Shown here one piece after another: positions 25,466-37,175 of a stretch of 64,000 nt of DNA. The first letter of the stretch is position 1. Each line of letters opens with the position of its first letter. The notes beneath the pieces were generated by a model that saw only the letters and a list, made by a program, of their open reading frames with translations, did no database searches and was not told the origin of the DNA. Both the position numbers and the translations under genes were made by a program. The DNA comes from Diplocarpon mali (lineage: Eukaryota > Ascomycota > Leotiomycetes > Helotiales > Drepanopezizaceae): contig JAENRP010000002.1 in assembly GCA_024741835.1 (NCBI GenBank), positions 1 to 64,000 on the forward strand, written 5' to 3'.

Positions 25466-26671
25466 ATGAGTGACAAACCACCTGCGAGCCTTCGCCGTGC
25501 CACTGCTTTCCGCGACTCCTCGGACCCCATCCCGTCACGCCTTGTCCCATCGATTCGTTCCGACACCTCGACCACCCCGCAACCATTCCTCCCCACCATC
25601 AATCGGATTGTCAACATGGAGAACAGAGGCCCGGTAGACACCGCAGCCACCAACATGCCCTCGCCGCCAGAGCAGACCCCTCTCGAGAACTTTTCCAGAT
25701 CGGCCGGTCAGTCGTCGAAACTCACCACACCCCCCCCCAAACTGCGGGCGACGGGCAGGAACCTGGCTCCCCTCTCGCCACCCATCTCCCCCGAAACAGC
25801 CACCGTCAGGCCGCAGGATACGAGCCAGCCCACCTCGCGCGACCCGATCCTCTTCCCGCCCGAACATGATCGTCCATCGGCGCAAGCCTCGCTCTTCGCG
25901 CCGTCTCGACTGGTAGACGATCATATCAGAGCGAGGGAGCTGAGCACCTTCCGAGAAACATCCCCCCCCCGAGCCGACGAATACGAGCTGGCGCTGTCCT
26001 TCAAGTCGACGGTCATGCAGTCGTTCAGTGCCAACCCCAGGGCTTGGGCTCAGTTGCAGCTCGCGCAGTTGAGGGAGGATAAGCTGGCTCAATTGAGGCA
26101 CAACAACCAGCTGAAGAACGGGGCGAGGCGGTACCCCCCGATTGCCCCCGCGCACGCGGGGGCGGCTCGACAGGTCAGGCCAGCTCCCAAGCCCTCCAGC
26201 AAGGCAGTCGCTGGCAGCAGGGTGGCCAAGACTCCCCGCCCAGCGAAGCCGGTCCACCGCGCTACCACGCCGGGTGGGGAGCCTGCGAAGCGCGTTGCTC
26301 GGGAAGACAAGGACTTTGCCCTCCTCCGGGACCTCTGCCCACCTCTCGATACCCTTCCCTGCAAGGCCCACTCTCTCAAGGTGGACTGGAAAGGTCAGGC
26401 GATTGATCTCTCGTCTGATCCCCACGCCCATCTTCTCCATCCGGATGAGCGGCACCTGGCGGCCAATCTCCGCCTGGATTGCGCGACATACCTGACTTCC
26501 AAGCGCCGCATATTCATCAAGCGAATCGAGGCGTACAGGATCAACAAGGAGTTCCGGAAGACGGACGCGCAACAGGCGTGCAAGATTGACGTCAACAAGG
26601 CGAGCAAGCTCTGGCAGGCCTTTGAGAAAGTTGGGTGGTTTGATCCCAAGCACATCCAGCAACATCTCTAG
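25466..26671 (+). CDS. SWIRM-domain protein, FUN19-like
   Basis: A single-exon gene of 401 residues. The open frame extends upstream to 25400, but that codon is TTG, so I chose the first ATG at 25466 (MSDKPPA); an ATG at 25616 is an alternative. The N-terminal 290 residues are rich in Pro, Ser, Arg and Ala and look disordered. The C-terminal hundred residues form a SWIRM domain: the segment from DLCPPLDTLP through LKVDWKGQAIDLS, then a helical part with AYLTSKRR-like spacing (YLTSKRRIFIKRIEAY), and a final helix with KLWQAFEKVGWFDP. SWIRM domains are found in chromatin proteins and can bind DNA or histone-associated partners. This arrangement of a disordered N-terminus with a terminal SWIRM matches yeast FUN19 and fission-yeast Laf1/Laf2, the latter linked to the Clr6 histone deacetylase complex. 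Nuclear localisation is inferred. Confidence 0.88.
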   Translation: MSDKPPASLRRATAFRDSSDPIPSRLVPSIRSDTSTTPQPFLPTINRIVNMENRGPVDTAATNMPSPPEQTPLENFSRSAGQSSKLTTPPPKLRATGRNLAPLSPPISPETATVRPQDTSQPTSRDPILFPPEHDRPSAQASLFAPSRLVDDHIRARELSTFRETSPPRADEYELALSFKSTVMQSFSANPRAWAQLQLAQLREDKLAQLRHNNQLKNGARRYPPIAPAHAGAARQVRPAPKPSSKAVAGSRVAKTPRPAKPVHRATTPGGEPAKRVAREDKDFALLRDLCPPLDTLPCKAHSLKVDWKGQAIDLSSDPHAHLLHPDERHLAANLRLDCATYLTSKRRIFIKRIEAYRINKEFRKTDAQQACKIDVNKASKLWQAFEKVGWFDPKHIQQHL

Positions 26672-27437
26672 ACGGGACTGCGGCGGGTCTTGAATTGTCG
26701 GACCCACTTCCCACGATCATCACGACTTTTTTTTTTTTTTTCCGGTCGACCGCCTCGGTCCCGGACACTTCGTCATGACAGGTACTCGCATCCTACCTCG
26801 GCTGGACGACGATTCACTTCAACCTGAATCTGGATACGATGCAGCTTCCTCGTCGCACGCCTGGATGGCTGCATGGTTACTAGCGTTGCACTTTGCATTG
26901 GGCTGCTTGATACCCAGAGCCCTGCCCAGCTCTACCCTCCCTGCTGCAGCATGTTGCGCCCTTGGGAAACTTCAGTCGTCTTGTGGAATCTCTCTTCTCT
27001 TTACAACTGGATTTCTCCCCCCCATTTTTTTGTTCTTCTTCGCATCTTGCATTCTGGATGAAACTCTCAGGTTGGTTACAGCATGGCATGGCTGTTATGG
27101 GACGGATGTTGGCAACTGGCGTTCGTGCTTACACACTGGATTTGGGCCTGCGGTCGCGGGGGATATGCATGGTGCCATGCAGGCATGTACAATGATTAGC
27201 GAAGGAGGGATCATAATCCACCTTACTGGTAATGGATGGAAACCTCGCCTTCACTTGTCACATGCTAGCTGCACTGGGCTGGATTAGATGACTCTGGGAT
27301 GGGGTTTGGGGTGACCAGCACAAAGCTGTCATGCCTAAACATACAACACATACACATACAATATTGACTTGCCAGATTCTGCAGCAATGTCTCTCCCTCG
27401 TTCTCTGTCGCTTGTTACTTTGAGGTCGTGACTTGGA
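26672..27437. other. Spacer between the SWIRM gene and a degraded transposon
   Basis: A T-run lies at 26727-26740 just past the SWIRM stop. An open frame at 26775-27287 is not similar to any family I know and has no clear start context, so I do not call it a gene. Confidence 0.45.
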
Positions 27438-28790
27438 TACAGTGACCTTGGTAAAGTTTGAATTGCTTTGCCGAAAAACGCGTTTTTCGCGTTTACGCGT
27501 TTTATGATCTTACAACTTTATTCCAATAACATAGCTACTTTATAATGTCCTCTTACTTTAATAAATTGTAAATTATTAGTTAAGAAGGGATTGTCTCTAT
27601 ATGAAAGAGCTCTTATAAAAGGTGCCACTAATAGAGGATTAAAACTAGCTTAAATTGCACGCCTTTTATAATATACTAAAATCAATTATTAAAACTACTT
27701 TGCGCTGCATTATATAATATTGTAAAGGCTTTAGCAAATCTCGTTTTAGTTATCTAAAGTTATATTTAAATTATAACGTACGTTAACTAATATACCATAT
27801 ATACAAATATTTAAATTAACTTATTAAGAGGTTAAAAACGAATTGGATTTAGGGTTTCCGATCTATGCTATCCGATATATTATAAAGAGAATAGTATTAC
27901 TAATCAGAATATAAAAAAGGCTAGCACTTATAAAGCAAGCCGCTAAGCAGAGGTATAACTAGGCGAAAGTATAAGAGAATTAAATAGTTGATTTTTATAA
28001 AATTGTTTAGAGTAACGAGTTTAGTATCGAAAAAGGGAAGAGCCGAATATAAGAATAGGTTTTTTAGTATCCTTGTAAGAAATAGCAACTTAATATAGCT
28101 AGCACTTATAAGAAAGGCAAAGATATATTAATAATAGTCTCGGCTTGCTTTTAAATTAAATATAGAGTTATTCGACGCTCGGATTACTATATAATAAATC
28201 AAGATCCTAACGCTAAAAAGAATAGATGTATTGCGAAGTTCTATTTGAAAGTTCTTAAAGACCAATTACCTACTTAGGATTCTAATAGCTTTAAATTCAT
28301 GTATAACAACGCCCTTATTTATACTATTAGGAATGTTACTAATTAGTCAAGGTAAAATAGAATAGAAGTAGTCGATCATCCGCCTTGTTGTCTAGATTTA
28401 AATCCTATCGAATACCTTTAATAACATCTTCAAATTAAATATATAAATTACATCTAGAACTTCTAAAGATAAGATCAAATAAAGAAGGAAAAGAACGTTT
28501 CGAAAAAGCAATTTGAAAAGCTGAAGAAGCTATATTAGATAAGATATTTTAACTAGTAGCAGGTAGTATGCCAAAGCAGGTCAAAGCGGTATTAAAAGCA
28601 AATAGATAGCATATAAAATACTAAAAGATATAATTCTTGATAAGAAGATAGATATACTTACAACAAACGTTATAATTTAAAACCCAAAAGAAACAATAAC
28701 ATAGTTATATTTCAATCCAGCTTTACATCCAAGACATCTTCTTTACAAAACCTAGGGCGATTCAAACTTCATCTACAGTACTGTACTGTA
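27438..28790 (+). mobile_element. RIP-degraded Tc1/mariner transposon, copy A
   Basis: The ends form inverted repeats: TACAGT followed shortly by AAAGTTTGAATTGC on the left, and GCGATTCAAACTTC ... ACTGTA on the right. Inside, stop-ridden frames still recall a Tc1-type transposase: ERALIKGATNRGLKLA (helix-turn-helix region) near 27605, and YNNALIYTIRNVTN followed by DLNPIEYL near 28300-28430, matching the QDNAPIH..SPDLNPIEHLW catalytic region. The copy is very AT-rich, as expected for RIP. It aligns along its length with 41647-43126. Autonomous activity is excluded by many stops. Confidence 0.82.
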
Positions 28791-29817
28791 TATAAGAATG
28801 ATCGCCTGTGCTGCGGGATTTTCCTATGCTCGGCGATGAGGTAGGATGTCCCTGTGGGTCTAGCAGGGACAAGTATCCTAGGAGTACAAGTTGCAGACTC
28901 TCACGACCTATTGCTCTCAAGCCGATCCGTGTTTCTGCTTCTCGACGTGCGCTCCTGGCCCCGGCTCATGCTCACGCATCCCATCTTGAGATTTTCCGAT
29001 TCGAAAATTACTCTCGCCTCTGCTTACCTGGCCAGTCCTTCCTTGCAGGCACCCCCCTCAAACCAGCCCACGAGGGGCCGCCTCCCCGCGCGAGTGCTTG
29101 CTCCTGCTCCTGCGATGGGAGACGGCTGAAGGCTGAAGTGCTGAGCCGAGGTGGGGAGGGGGGGGATGTAAACAAGCTGCTCTACGTAGATACACGCGCA
29201 CCCGCCCGCTAGGTACGTAGATGTAGATAGAGATGTGTACATCCACACGTGCACGCGCGGTTCAGGTGTAGCAGGCATGGAGATCGGCGTATGCCCTAGC
29301 CCCGAGCTGCCCGCTCTTCTGCCGCGTAGGTCGAGGAGGGGAGAGGGTGGCGAGAAGAGGAGTGAGAGGGGGAGGGGGGAGGAGAGAGGAGGGAGAGGGA
29401 GGAGGGAGGAGAGAGGAGAGAGGAGAGAGGAGAGAGGCAAACAGGCGCATGAAGCGGGTGTGCGAATGGACTCCCCAGGACGCTCAAACCCGCACGCCAT
29501 GCCACACATGTCACGCCGGCCCTCGCTCGGAATCTTCCCATTCATTAATCTACTCGCCCGATCGCGGCGTCGACTGATTCGGCACGGCTCGTCAAGGGCT
29601 TCCGTTCCCACGCCACCTAGCAGTCCTCGGCCCACGTACGCGTCCCCCCGTCCCCGGTCGCCGAGGTGAATCGTGCGTCTTCCCCCCCCGAATCAACAGA
29701 GCCTCGCCCGCCACATCCGCTCCCGCTCCCGCTCCCGCTCCCGCTCCCGCTCCCGCTCCCGACGCCCGGCCCAAGAGGTGACCGGGGAGGAGACGAGCGG
29801 CCCGGGTCTGCTACCCG
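28791..29817. other. Spacer downstream of the DUF255 gene
   Basis: No gene is seen. It contains a GGAGA-type purine tract at 29336-29436 and a perfect CCCGCT hexamer run at about 29718-29760. Confidence 0.5.
29718..29762. repeat. CCCGCT hexanucleotide run
   Basis: About seven CTCCCG units stand in tandem just downstream of the DUF255 stop codon at 29818. Confidence 0.9.
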
Positions 29818-32391
29818 CTAGGCCGCATTCGCCGGCGCGGCGGCCTCCTCCGTCTCCGAGGTGGGCGCGGGGACACCATTGCTGCCGCCCCCCGGGCCGG
29901 TGTCCCGTCCGGGGGAAGGGAGAGCGTCCCCGAGCTCGGCAACCCCCAGCGGCTCTCTCTCCCCCCCGCCACCGGCCCGCTCCTCGCCCAGCACCACGTC
30001 CTCCTGGCAGGCACCGCCCTCGCACACCATCACCCGCGCCTTGCCATCCGCCCCATAGTGCGTCAGCAGCTCGTTCCTGCGCCTCAGCCAGCCGCCGTCG
30101 CCGCTCCTCAGCCACGCACACGTGCCCAGCCCGCCGCGGGGGCGCTTCTCAAACTCCCGGACTCGGCCGACGACGTCGGGCCCCGCAGCCACCACGCCGC
30201 GGACGCCGAGCTGCGAGGCGACGATGCTGGGCATGAAGCTCGCGAAGAGCCAGGGGTATTGCAGCATCTCGGACTCGAAGCCGGCGAGGGTCTGCCTGGC
30301 CTTCTCCGCGTACGAGCAGTCGTTGAGGAGCGACGAGAGCCGGTACAGGTTGGATGCCGACGTGCCGTTGGTGGAGGGCTCCGAGGTGTCCATGCCATCC
30401 TTGAGGCGGAGGATGGTGTGCGGCGCGGCGTCCGGCGTGGAGAAGAAGCCCCCCGTGCCGGCGGTGTCGAAGAAGCGGGAGAGCTGGGTTTCTGCGGCAT
30501 GTTAGCTGGCCTGGGCCCGATATCTTTCGGGGGGGGGAGGAGATACGTTGCAGATCGTCAGCCCACTGCAACCACTGCTCATCGAATGTAGCCTCGTACA
30601 AGTCGATCAGGCCTTCGATCAGAGACGCGTAGTCATCCGCAAAGCCCTCCGTCTCGCCCCGCCCCTCGCGCCAGATCCGGTACAGGATCTTGGACGACCC
30701 GTCGTAGAGGTGGTCCCTCACAAACGTAGCCGCGCTGAGGGCAGAAGAGAGCAGCGTCTCTGACTTGGCGGGATCGAAGCCCTGGACCACCGCCGCAGTC
30801 CTCGCCAGCGCCCCCACGGCGATGCCGTTCCAGCTGCTCACGATCTTGTCGTCGACGCCAGGCCGGACCCGCTCCCGCTCTCGGTGCGATCGGAGGGCGG
30901 CCTTGCCGTCCTTGATCATGCGGACGACCTCTTCCTCGGCCATGCCGAACTGACTGGCCAGGGCCCGTGGCGTGCGCACGATGGCAAGGACGTTCTGATC
31001 GAGGAACTCATCATGGGCATCGTGCTCGCGCCCGACGTTGCCATGGTCGCTGACGTTGAAGAAGGCAGAGAGGAGAGGCTCCGCCCGGGGGCCGAGCACG
31101 CTCTCGAATTCCCGCTTCGTCCAGACGTAGTAGGCCCCTTCTCTCGTCTCGGAATCGCCTCGGCGGTAGAGGCTGTCGGCATCCTCGCTGGCGTAGAACC
31201 CGCCCGCCGGGTGCGCGAGGTCGGTCGTCAGGTAGGTCGAGATGTCGTACACGACGCCCAACAGCTCCGCGTCTCTCGAGAGGAGGAAGGCGTCGAGGTA
31301 GACGTGGAGGAGCTGAGCGTTGTCGTACAGCATCTTCTCGAAGTGGGGCCGGGACCAGTCGGCCGTGACCGAGTACCGCGCGAACCCCGCGCCGACATGG
31401 TCATGGATGCCTCCGCGGGCCATCTTCCGCAGCGTCGTGATGGCCATGTGCTGCGCACTCCGACAGTCCGCCGCACCCACGACGTCGACGACCACCGGCG
31501 GGTACTGGCCCAGCCTCAACAGGAACGACAACTTCGACGGCGTGGGGAACTTGGGCGCCGGCGAGAAGCCGCCGTGCTGGGCGTCGTACGTCTGGGCCAA
31601 ATGCTGGCGGGCCTCCTCCAGTAGCTCGATGTCCAGCCCGTCCCCGGCCTCCCCCAGCCGTCCGGCCCCGGTGCCCTCGGCCGCGAAGCTCCTCAGCTGC
31701 TCCAGGATCTGGCGCGAGTCCTTCCGGCACCTCTCCTCCTGCTCCCGCCAGACCGTGCTCAGCTTCGCGAGGATGGTCAGGAAGTCGACCGGATCGCCCG
31801 CCGCCGCGTGGGAGGCGGGGCCCGGCCAGTACGTGCCGCCGAACACCGGCTCGAGGTCGGGGGTGACGAAGACGTTCAAGGGCCAGCCGCCGGAGCCGGT
31901 CGTGGCTTGCACGAAGTTCATGTAGATGCGCTCGATGTCGGGCCGCTCCTCGCGGTCGATTTTGATCGGGACGAAGGCCGAGTTGAGCAGGGCAGCGACC
32001 TCGTCGTGCTCGAAGGACTCGCGCTCCATGACATGGCACCCTGCCTCCGGGTCAGCAGCAGCCCGCGCCTCTCCCCGCCGGCCCGCGCGGATCAGGACTC
32101 ACAGTGACAGGCGTTGTACCCGATGCTCACGAAGAGCAGCCGGTTCTCCCTCCGGGCCAGGCCCACGGCCTCGTCGCCCCAGATCTGCCAGGCAACCGGA
32201 TTCTGCGCGTGCGCCCTCACATACGGGCTGGGGCTCTCCCCCGCCCGGTTGGTCAACACCAGCGCCGGCGCCTCCTCGCTCACCCTCCCTGGCGCCGCTG
32301 CCACGGGCCGGGCGGCGCCCCCGCCGTTCTGCTTGAGGGCGTGTCCGATACCTCGGCCCTGCTCTGCGTCCCCACGGAGTTGTGCCGCCAT
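29818..32391 (-). CDS. Thioredoxin-domain protein of the DUF255/SPATA20 (YyaL) family
   Basis: The model has three exons: 32103-32391, 30547-32040 and 29818-30491, giving 818 residues; junctions are GT..AG and in frame. Human SPATA20 is of similar length (just under 800 residues). The N-terminus carries the family core: SPYVRAHAQNPVAWQIWGD, then SIGYNACHWCHVMERESF with CxxC-type Cys95-His96-Trp97-Cys98, then KIDREERPDI and SGGWPLNVFVTP. The rest resembles the alpha/alpha toroid of six-hairpin glycosidases, for example HDHVGAGFARYSVTADW and KIVSSWNGIAVGAL. The biochemical role of the family is not settled. The chosen start is the ATG at 32391; an in-frame ATG at 32907 would add a Pro/Arg-rich extension of 172 residues that is unlike the family. 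The last 60 residues are low-complexity. GC content is very high, so long antisense frames occur. Confidence 0.9.
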
Positions 32392-33716
32392 CACGACGAG
32401 GCTCGACCCGACTCGACGCGGCGCGGCTCGGCCCCTGCTCTCGATCCTCTCCGGGACGGCGGCTCGCGGGCGGCGGCGGCGAGACCGAGACGGCCCGGGA
32501 TAGCTCGCGTGCTCCGGCGTGCAGAGGAGTCCCGCGTTGGAGCTGCGCGCGGAAGCTCGATTCTCCCACCGGAGGGGCTGGGGAGGGAGGTCGCTCGGGC
32601 TGTGCGATTCGACTCGGTCCCGTCGCGGGGGCCCAGTCCCCAATGGATGCGAGGCTCTGCAAGGCAAGGGTTCGCGAGTCTGCGCTGAACGGCGTGGGTG
32701 CTTTCGATGAGCTGGTGTGCGGGCATGGCGTGGTGCTCTGTCGGGAGAATTTTGGTCTCGCCCTGGGCACAGGTCAGGTCGTCGGGAGAGGCGTGGTGGG
32801 GAAAGATCCCGTGCTCGCGGCGTGGAAAAAAAAAGTCGGAGGACCAGACGAGGCTGCCCGGCTCCGCAACAGAGTAATGCCGGGATGGGCGGTGGATCAT
32901 GTGACATCACAGGAATAGCGTCACGCGACGATTGGCCCAGCTAGGCTGAACCTGGAGTCGTGACCATTCTCACGCAGGCGTCATCCCCGCCGAGTCTGGT
33001 GCGCGAGCGGGAAATCCAGATGGATATCACGTCATTCCCCTGCCGAGGCGGCTGTGTCACGTGCGCGCTTACGCGGGGACATCATTTCCCTACCTCACGA
33101 CGTCAAGGATACATGGGCACCAACGAGGCTCTTCGTAGTTGTCGACAGCTTCAGGGCAGGTGCCGCCTGCCCAGACCAGGGTGGTTGCAAAGGCGGGCCA
33201 CGCACACCTGCGGATTCGCATGCCTACCATCACGATCGTCAAGGCATTTTTTCCACATCGCCCATGTGAGAGACCAACCATCTACCGAGAAAAGTTTGAA
33301 GATCAATGGATTCCCTTCGAGGAGACCCCCTGGTAAAATCGTAGGTACAAAGAAGTGAAAAGAGGACCCCGCCTGGCTGGTGTGTTGAATGAAAGTCACC
33401 GTGATCCGACGAGTGTTCCACCTCGGGGATCCAAGACTGCAGGTGAGAAGAAAGAAATTGATTTGGCAAGGCCAGAATGCAGAAGAATTGTAAAGAAATT
33501 CGTCAACCTCTAGAAGGAGCGATCTAATCCAGCGGTGTACATGATTCTAGAATGAACGATGAGTTGTGTCGAGGGGTGGTGAAGAATCGCGGACCAGCGA
33601 CGACGACAACCGTGCTCCAAAAACCGTACATGAAAGATAACCTCACTCCCCGAGTCCATGAATTGCGCCGAAACACAGGCGAAATAAAAAACGTCATCAT
33701 GGAGCCTCTACCCAAG
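32392..33716. other. Spacer between the DUF255 and CAP genes
   Basis: Both flanking genes are on the minus strand, so this holds the DUF255 promoter and the CAP 3' flank. A TCATGTGA site lies at 32897-32904 and GTCACGTG at 33056-33063. No supported gene; open frames here are antisense or unconserved. Confidence 0.5.
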
Positions 33717-34797
33717 CTAGGCAGTCATGCCAGGGAGGCCGATTGGCCTGGACACCTGAGATATGAAGGATCCGAGAATGTTGCCAGGGGTCTTGTAGTT
33801 GCAGACTAGTAGGGTCAGTAGGACCCTGTTCCCGCGTCTCGGGGGCAGTTCTTGCTTACCGGTATACGAACTGGGGTAGGAGAAGACCGTGCCAGCCGCA
33901 CATTCGGCGCTGAAGCAGCCGACGTGGGTGGTGTCCTTCCACACAATCTGTGACAGGTGCAGATACTCCGGGACGCCCTGGGTCGGCGGGCTGTCTTGTC
34001 CGTAGGGCATGTTGGCGATCTCTCCGTTGTACCACTGGTTGGTGATCGAGTCGGCGACATAGGAAGAAGCCGGGCCTAATTTTTCGGTGGAGCCCGAGGC
34101 CGCAATGTTCTGGCCGTACCCGCCCCCTCCTTGCGTCCTGGCTCATGTCAGTAGTGTCACCAGCTATCCCCCTCCTCGCAACTCACATATCATGGGCGAA
34201 GACGCAGGTCTTGGCGCTGATCTCGGCGTAGCCCGCCAGAATATCGTCCCACTGCAGGTGTTGCGCCGTGTGGTTGTCGCGGTGCTTGTTATGATGGTGC
34301 AGGCAGGTAGACTTGTAGTCAGTCGGGTACGAGTCCCCGGCGGGAGCGGGAGCGGGAGCGGGAGTGGCAGACTGCGGAGCTAGACGGCGCGTCAGTTCAC
34401 AAGCTCGCATCTTCATTGTACCCATTCTCCGGCTCGTCTCTCGTCACGGGCTTGACTAACCTGGATAGGTTACCGCTGGGGCGGGACTGGGCACCGGAGC
34501 GGGGGAAGGGGTCTCGGGAGGCGCGTAGGTCGCTGGCGGCGGCGGTGGAGGAGGAGGGCTCGTCGATGACGACGGGGTAGGTCGTGGGCTGTAGGTCTTC
34601 TTGGGCTTGGGGTTGAAGTGCGGATAGGCGGGAGGCGAGTCGAGTTTGGTGAAGGGCTGTGGGCCAGCGGTCACGGTGACATACACGATATCGGTGATCA
34701 CGTTGGTGACGTATGCGCGCTTGTGAAGAGCCTGGTGGACCGGCGACGCGATAACTAGAGTCGCGCCGAGCACGGCGAGGAGCGTGGAGGAACGCAT
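33717..34797 (-). CDS. Secreted CAP-superfamily (PR-1/PRY-like) protein
   Basis: Four exons, 34461-34797, 34187-34379, 33860-34137 and 33717-33805, give 298 residues with all junctions in frame. The N-terminus (MRSSTLLAVLGATLVIASP) is a signal peptide. A Pro/Ser/Thr-rich linker of about 70 residues with PAPAPAPAG follows. The CAP domain fills the C-terminal half: HHHNKHRDNHTAQHLQWDD, FAHDMTQGGGGYGQNIAAS, the CAP1 signature HLSQIVWKDTTHVGC and the CAP2 signature VCNYKTPGNILG. Yeast Pry1-3 proteins of this family bind and export sterols and fatty acids, and plant PR-1 proteins share the fold. The linker is encoded partly by a GGAGCGGGAGCG repeat near 34340-34370 that could vary in length. I expect an extracellular or wall-associated product; sterol binding is inferred from the family. 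Confidence 0.92.
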
Positions 34798-35408
34798 TTT
34801 GACCTCGAAGCTTCTCGTGATGCGGTTGCGTCTTCTGCTGTCTGCTTTCTCCTCGAGAGTCGTGCGAGTAAGTACGTGGAAGGGGAGGGGGGGGTTTTTT
34901 TTCTTGGGGACTGAGTCGACCGGGTGGGGAGGAGATCGACTGGCAGCTCTGCTGTACTTAATTGACTCTCCCGAGGAACGTGAGTTGGCGTGGCGGGGGG
35001 GGTAACTTTCGGGCGGGAGGCACGAAGTGCGAATCGAGGCAATTGACGGATTTTTGTTCGTAGGTGTGTTGTCGGGGGAGAGTATCCATCAACTGAAAGG
35101 AGTGACCCAGAGGCTGCTGCAGGTTTTCGTAAAGGAGTGTGGTGTCGCAGAATATCGACGAGAAGTGAAGAACGGGGTGCGGAAGAAGAGAAATCGGTAG
35201 CAAGAGGTGAAGGTAGACCCGGTAGGTAAAGTAGTGAAAGGCCAGGACGGCGCAAAATGAAGGGAGGAAGCGCTTGTCCGGATGGGGACTAGCGGTGAGG
35301 TTAATAATATCCCACGGACATGGGAGTCATCTGCCAAGCCATCTGTCCAATTTCCCCCCTTCACCCCGGTCGGTCCGTCGTGCCCTCCCGCGGCTGGCTG
35401 GATGGCAG

Positions 35409-35570
35409 GCAGGCAGTCAACCAATCAGCCCACCAATCAGCCAACCAATCAGCCAACCAATCAGTCAACCAATTAGCCCACCAATCAGCCAACCAATTAG
35501 CCAACCAACTAGCCAAGCAACTAGCCAGCCAACCAGCCAACCAACCAATCAGCCAGCCACTCCCCAACCA
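35409..35570. repeat. CCAACCAATCAG minisatellite
   Basis: Units of CAGCCAACCAAT and variants (12 bases, some extended) run for about 160 bases. All frames stay open, giving spurious Pro/Ser/Gln/Asn proteins. Confidence 0.88.
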
Positions 35571-36800
35571 GTCAAGCCAAGCGTCACGAAGAGGTGAAAC
35601 GTGCTTCATGGCCTGAGGCCCCTCGTGCCCCACTCTCGCTTGCCCGCCTGCCCTCCGAACGCGTCCCCTGCCGCCGTCGTATTCGAAGTCATCCAACACA
35701 TTCTCACCCGTGACCTGGCCCAGCCGTCCCAGCTACGGACTCGTCATCACCGACTCTCGCCGACTTCTCCCCCTCGGCCATGAGGCTCCAGTCTCCGGGC
35801 ACGGCGGGGAAGAAAGGCCTCATCTCTCACTTTGATGCACGGCACGGCACCACACGGCACGGCATTTCATCTCCGGCCCCATGTCATCTCCGGGCACGGC
35901 GGCGACGCCATCAATCACCACCTCCCCTCCTCGGGTGCACAGCAGCGCCCCCGCTCCATCCGCCCCGCACGCTCGCTTGTCGTTGGTGCGAGTCCCGTGG
36001 TCGACGAGGCCCAAGATGCCTTTTCGTCCACGCACCGCGTTTCGAGTACTGTCGTGGCACCGCGTCGCCTACACCTTACCCACGCCGACTGGCACCCGAC
36101 GCTTCACGTCCCCAGCGCCACGGCCAAGGGGCACGAAGAAACAAGAAACAACAAAAAAACGAGACCGGCCAGAGCTTAGCCTGTTCCCCTTACCCATGCC
36201 CGTCCGCCCGCACGCCTCCGTCTGCAAGGGGAGTGGGCCCGAGTCGGAGCTGGCGACCTCGAAAATGAGCTGAGCTGGCTGGCTGCCGCATCCCGCTGCC
36301 CTCTGCTCCGGACACCCTCGCCGGAGCACCTCGGATGGGAACGGCGGTCGGGCCGCCACTTTCTCCGGCACGCCGCCATTTCTCTCTCGTAGGTCCCGTG
36401 ACTTCCTAGGAGTCACACCCCCCCGTTCGCCTCTCCCCCCATCACGCCTCATTTGATCCCTCGATCTATCTCATCTCATCCCACCCCATCCCATCCCATC
36501 GCATCGCTTCCTGTCCCATCGCTTCCCTTCCCATTCCGCTCCCATCTCATCTCATCTCGACCGACAAGCTTGTCTTCATCCTCGAGGACACGGCTCCCGG
36601 ACATGGCCTGGGAAAGGAGAGCACCGAGGGAGTGGAACAGGCCATCCCAGGATGCATCCTCGGCAGGATTTCTCACCATTCCCCTCCTCGCCTCGGACGG
36701 GGTCGCAGCCGGGCGCACTGATTCCTGCTCCTGCAATCCAGCTCCCTCTCCCTCTCCGTTCTGCACTATTCTGGTTGGAAGAGGGTCAGAGAGAGCCGTC

Positions 36801-36815
36801 GTGTGTGTATGTGTG

Positions 36816-36853
<38 letters not shown>

Positions 36854-36885
36854 CGTGTGTGCATGTGTCGTGTGTGTGCGTGTAG
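36801..36885. repeat. GT microsatellite
   Basis: A GTGTGT run broken by GTAT, GCAT and CGT. Confidence 0.92.
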
Positions 36886-37030
36886 AGATATTAATATCTT
36901 CAAAGATGAGAACCATGCTGACCCATGATGGACAGACCCAGCCGTCTCGACAGGATTCGACCGGCGACGTGCACGGTACGAGAGTATCCGAAGGGGATCC
37001 TCGCGTGCCAGCGGCAGGCTGGACGGGGAT

Positions 37031-37175
37031 GGATGACTAATGGATAGATGACTAATGGATCGAGGGGCGAGGGGTTGGACGGATGACTAATAGTTGGACG
37101 GATGAACGGACGACGAACGGATGAATGGATGATCGATCGGATGAATGGATGAACGGACGAGCGGATGAACGGACG
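37031..37175. repeat. GGATGAAT/GGACGAAC minisatellite
   Basis: Short units such as GATGACTAATGGATA and GGATGAACGGACGA are repeated with variants. Confidence 0.85.

Noticed and set aside
25535..26707. 390-codon open frame opposite the SWIRM gene
   Set aside because: It is antisense to a gene with a recognised domain, has no family similarity, and is explained by high GC and codon bias.
26775..27287. 170-codon plus-strand open frame
   Set aside because: Hydrophobic patches but no family, no signal peptide at the start, and atypical composition.
30884..31624. 246-codon plus-strand open frame within the DUF255 gene
   Set aside because: Antisense shadow in very GC-rich coding sequence.
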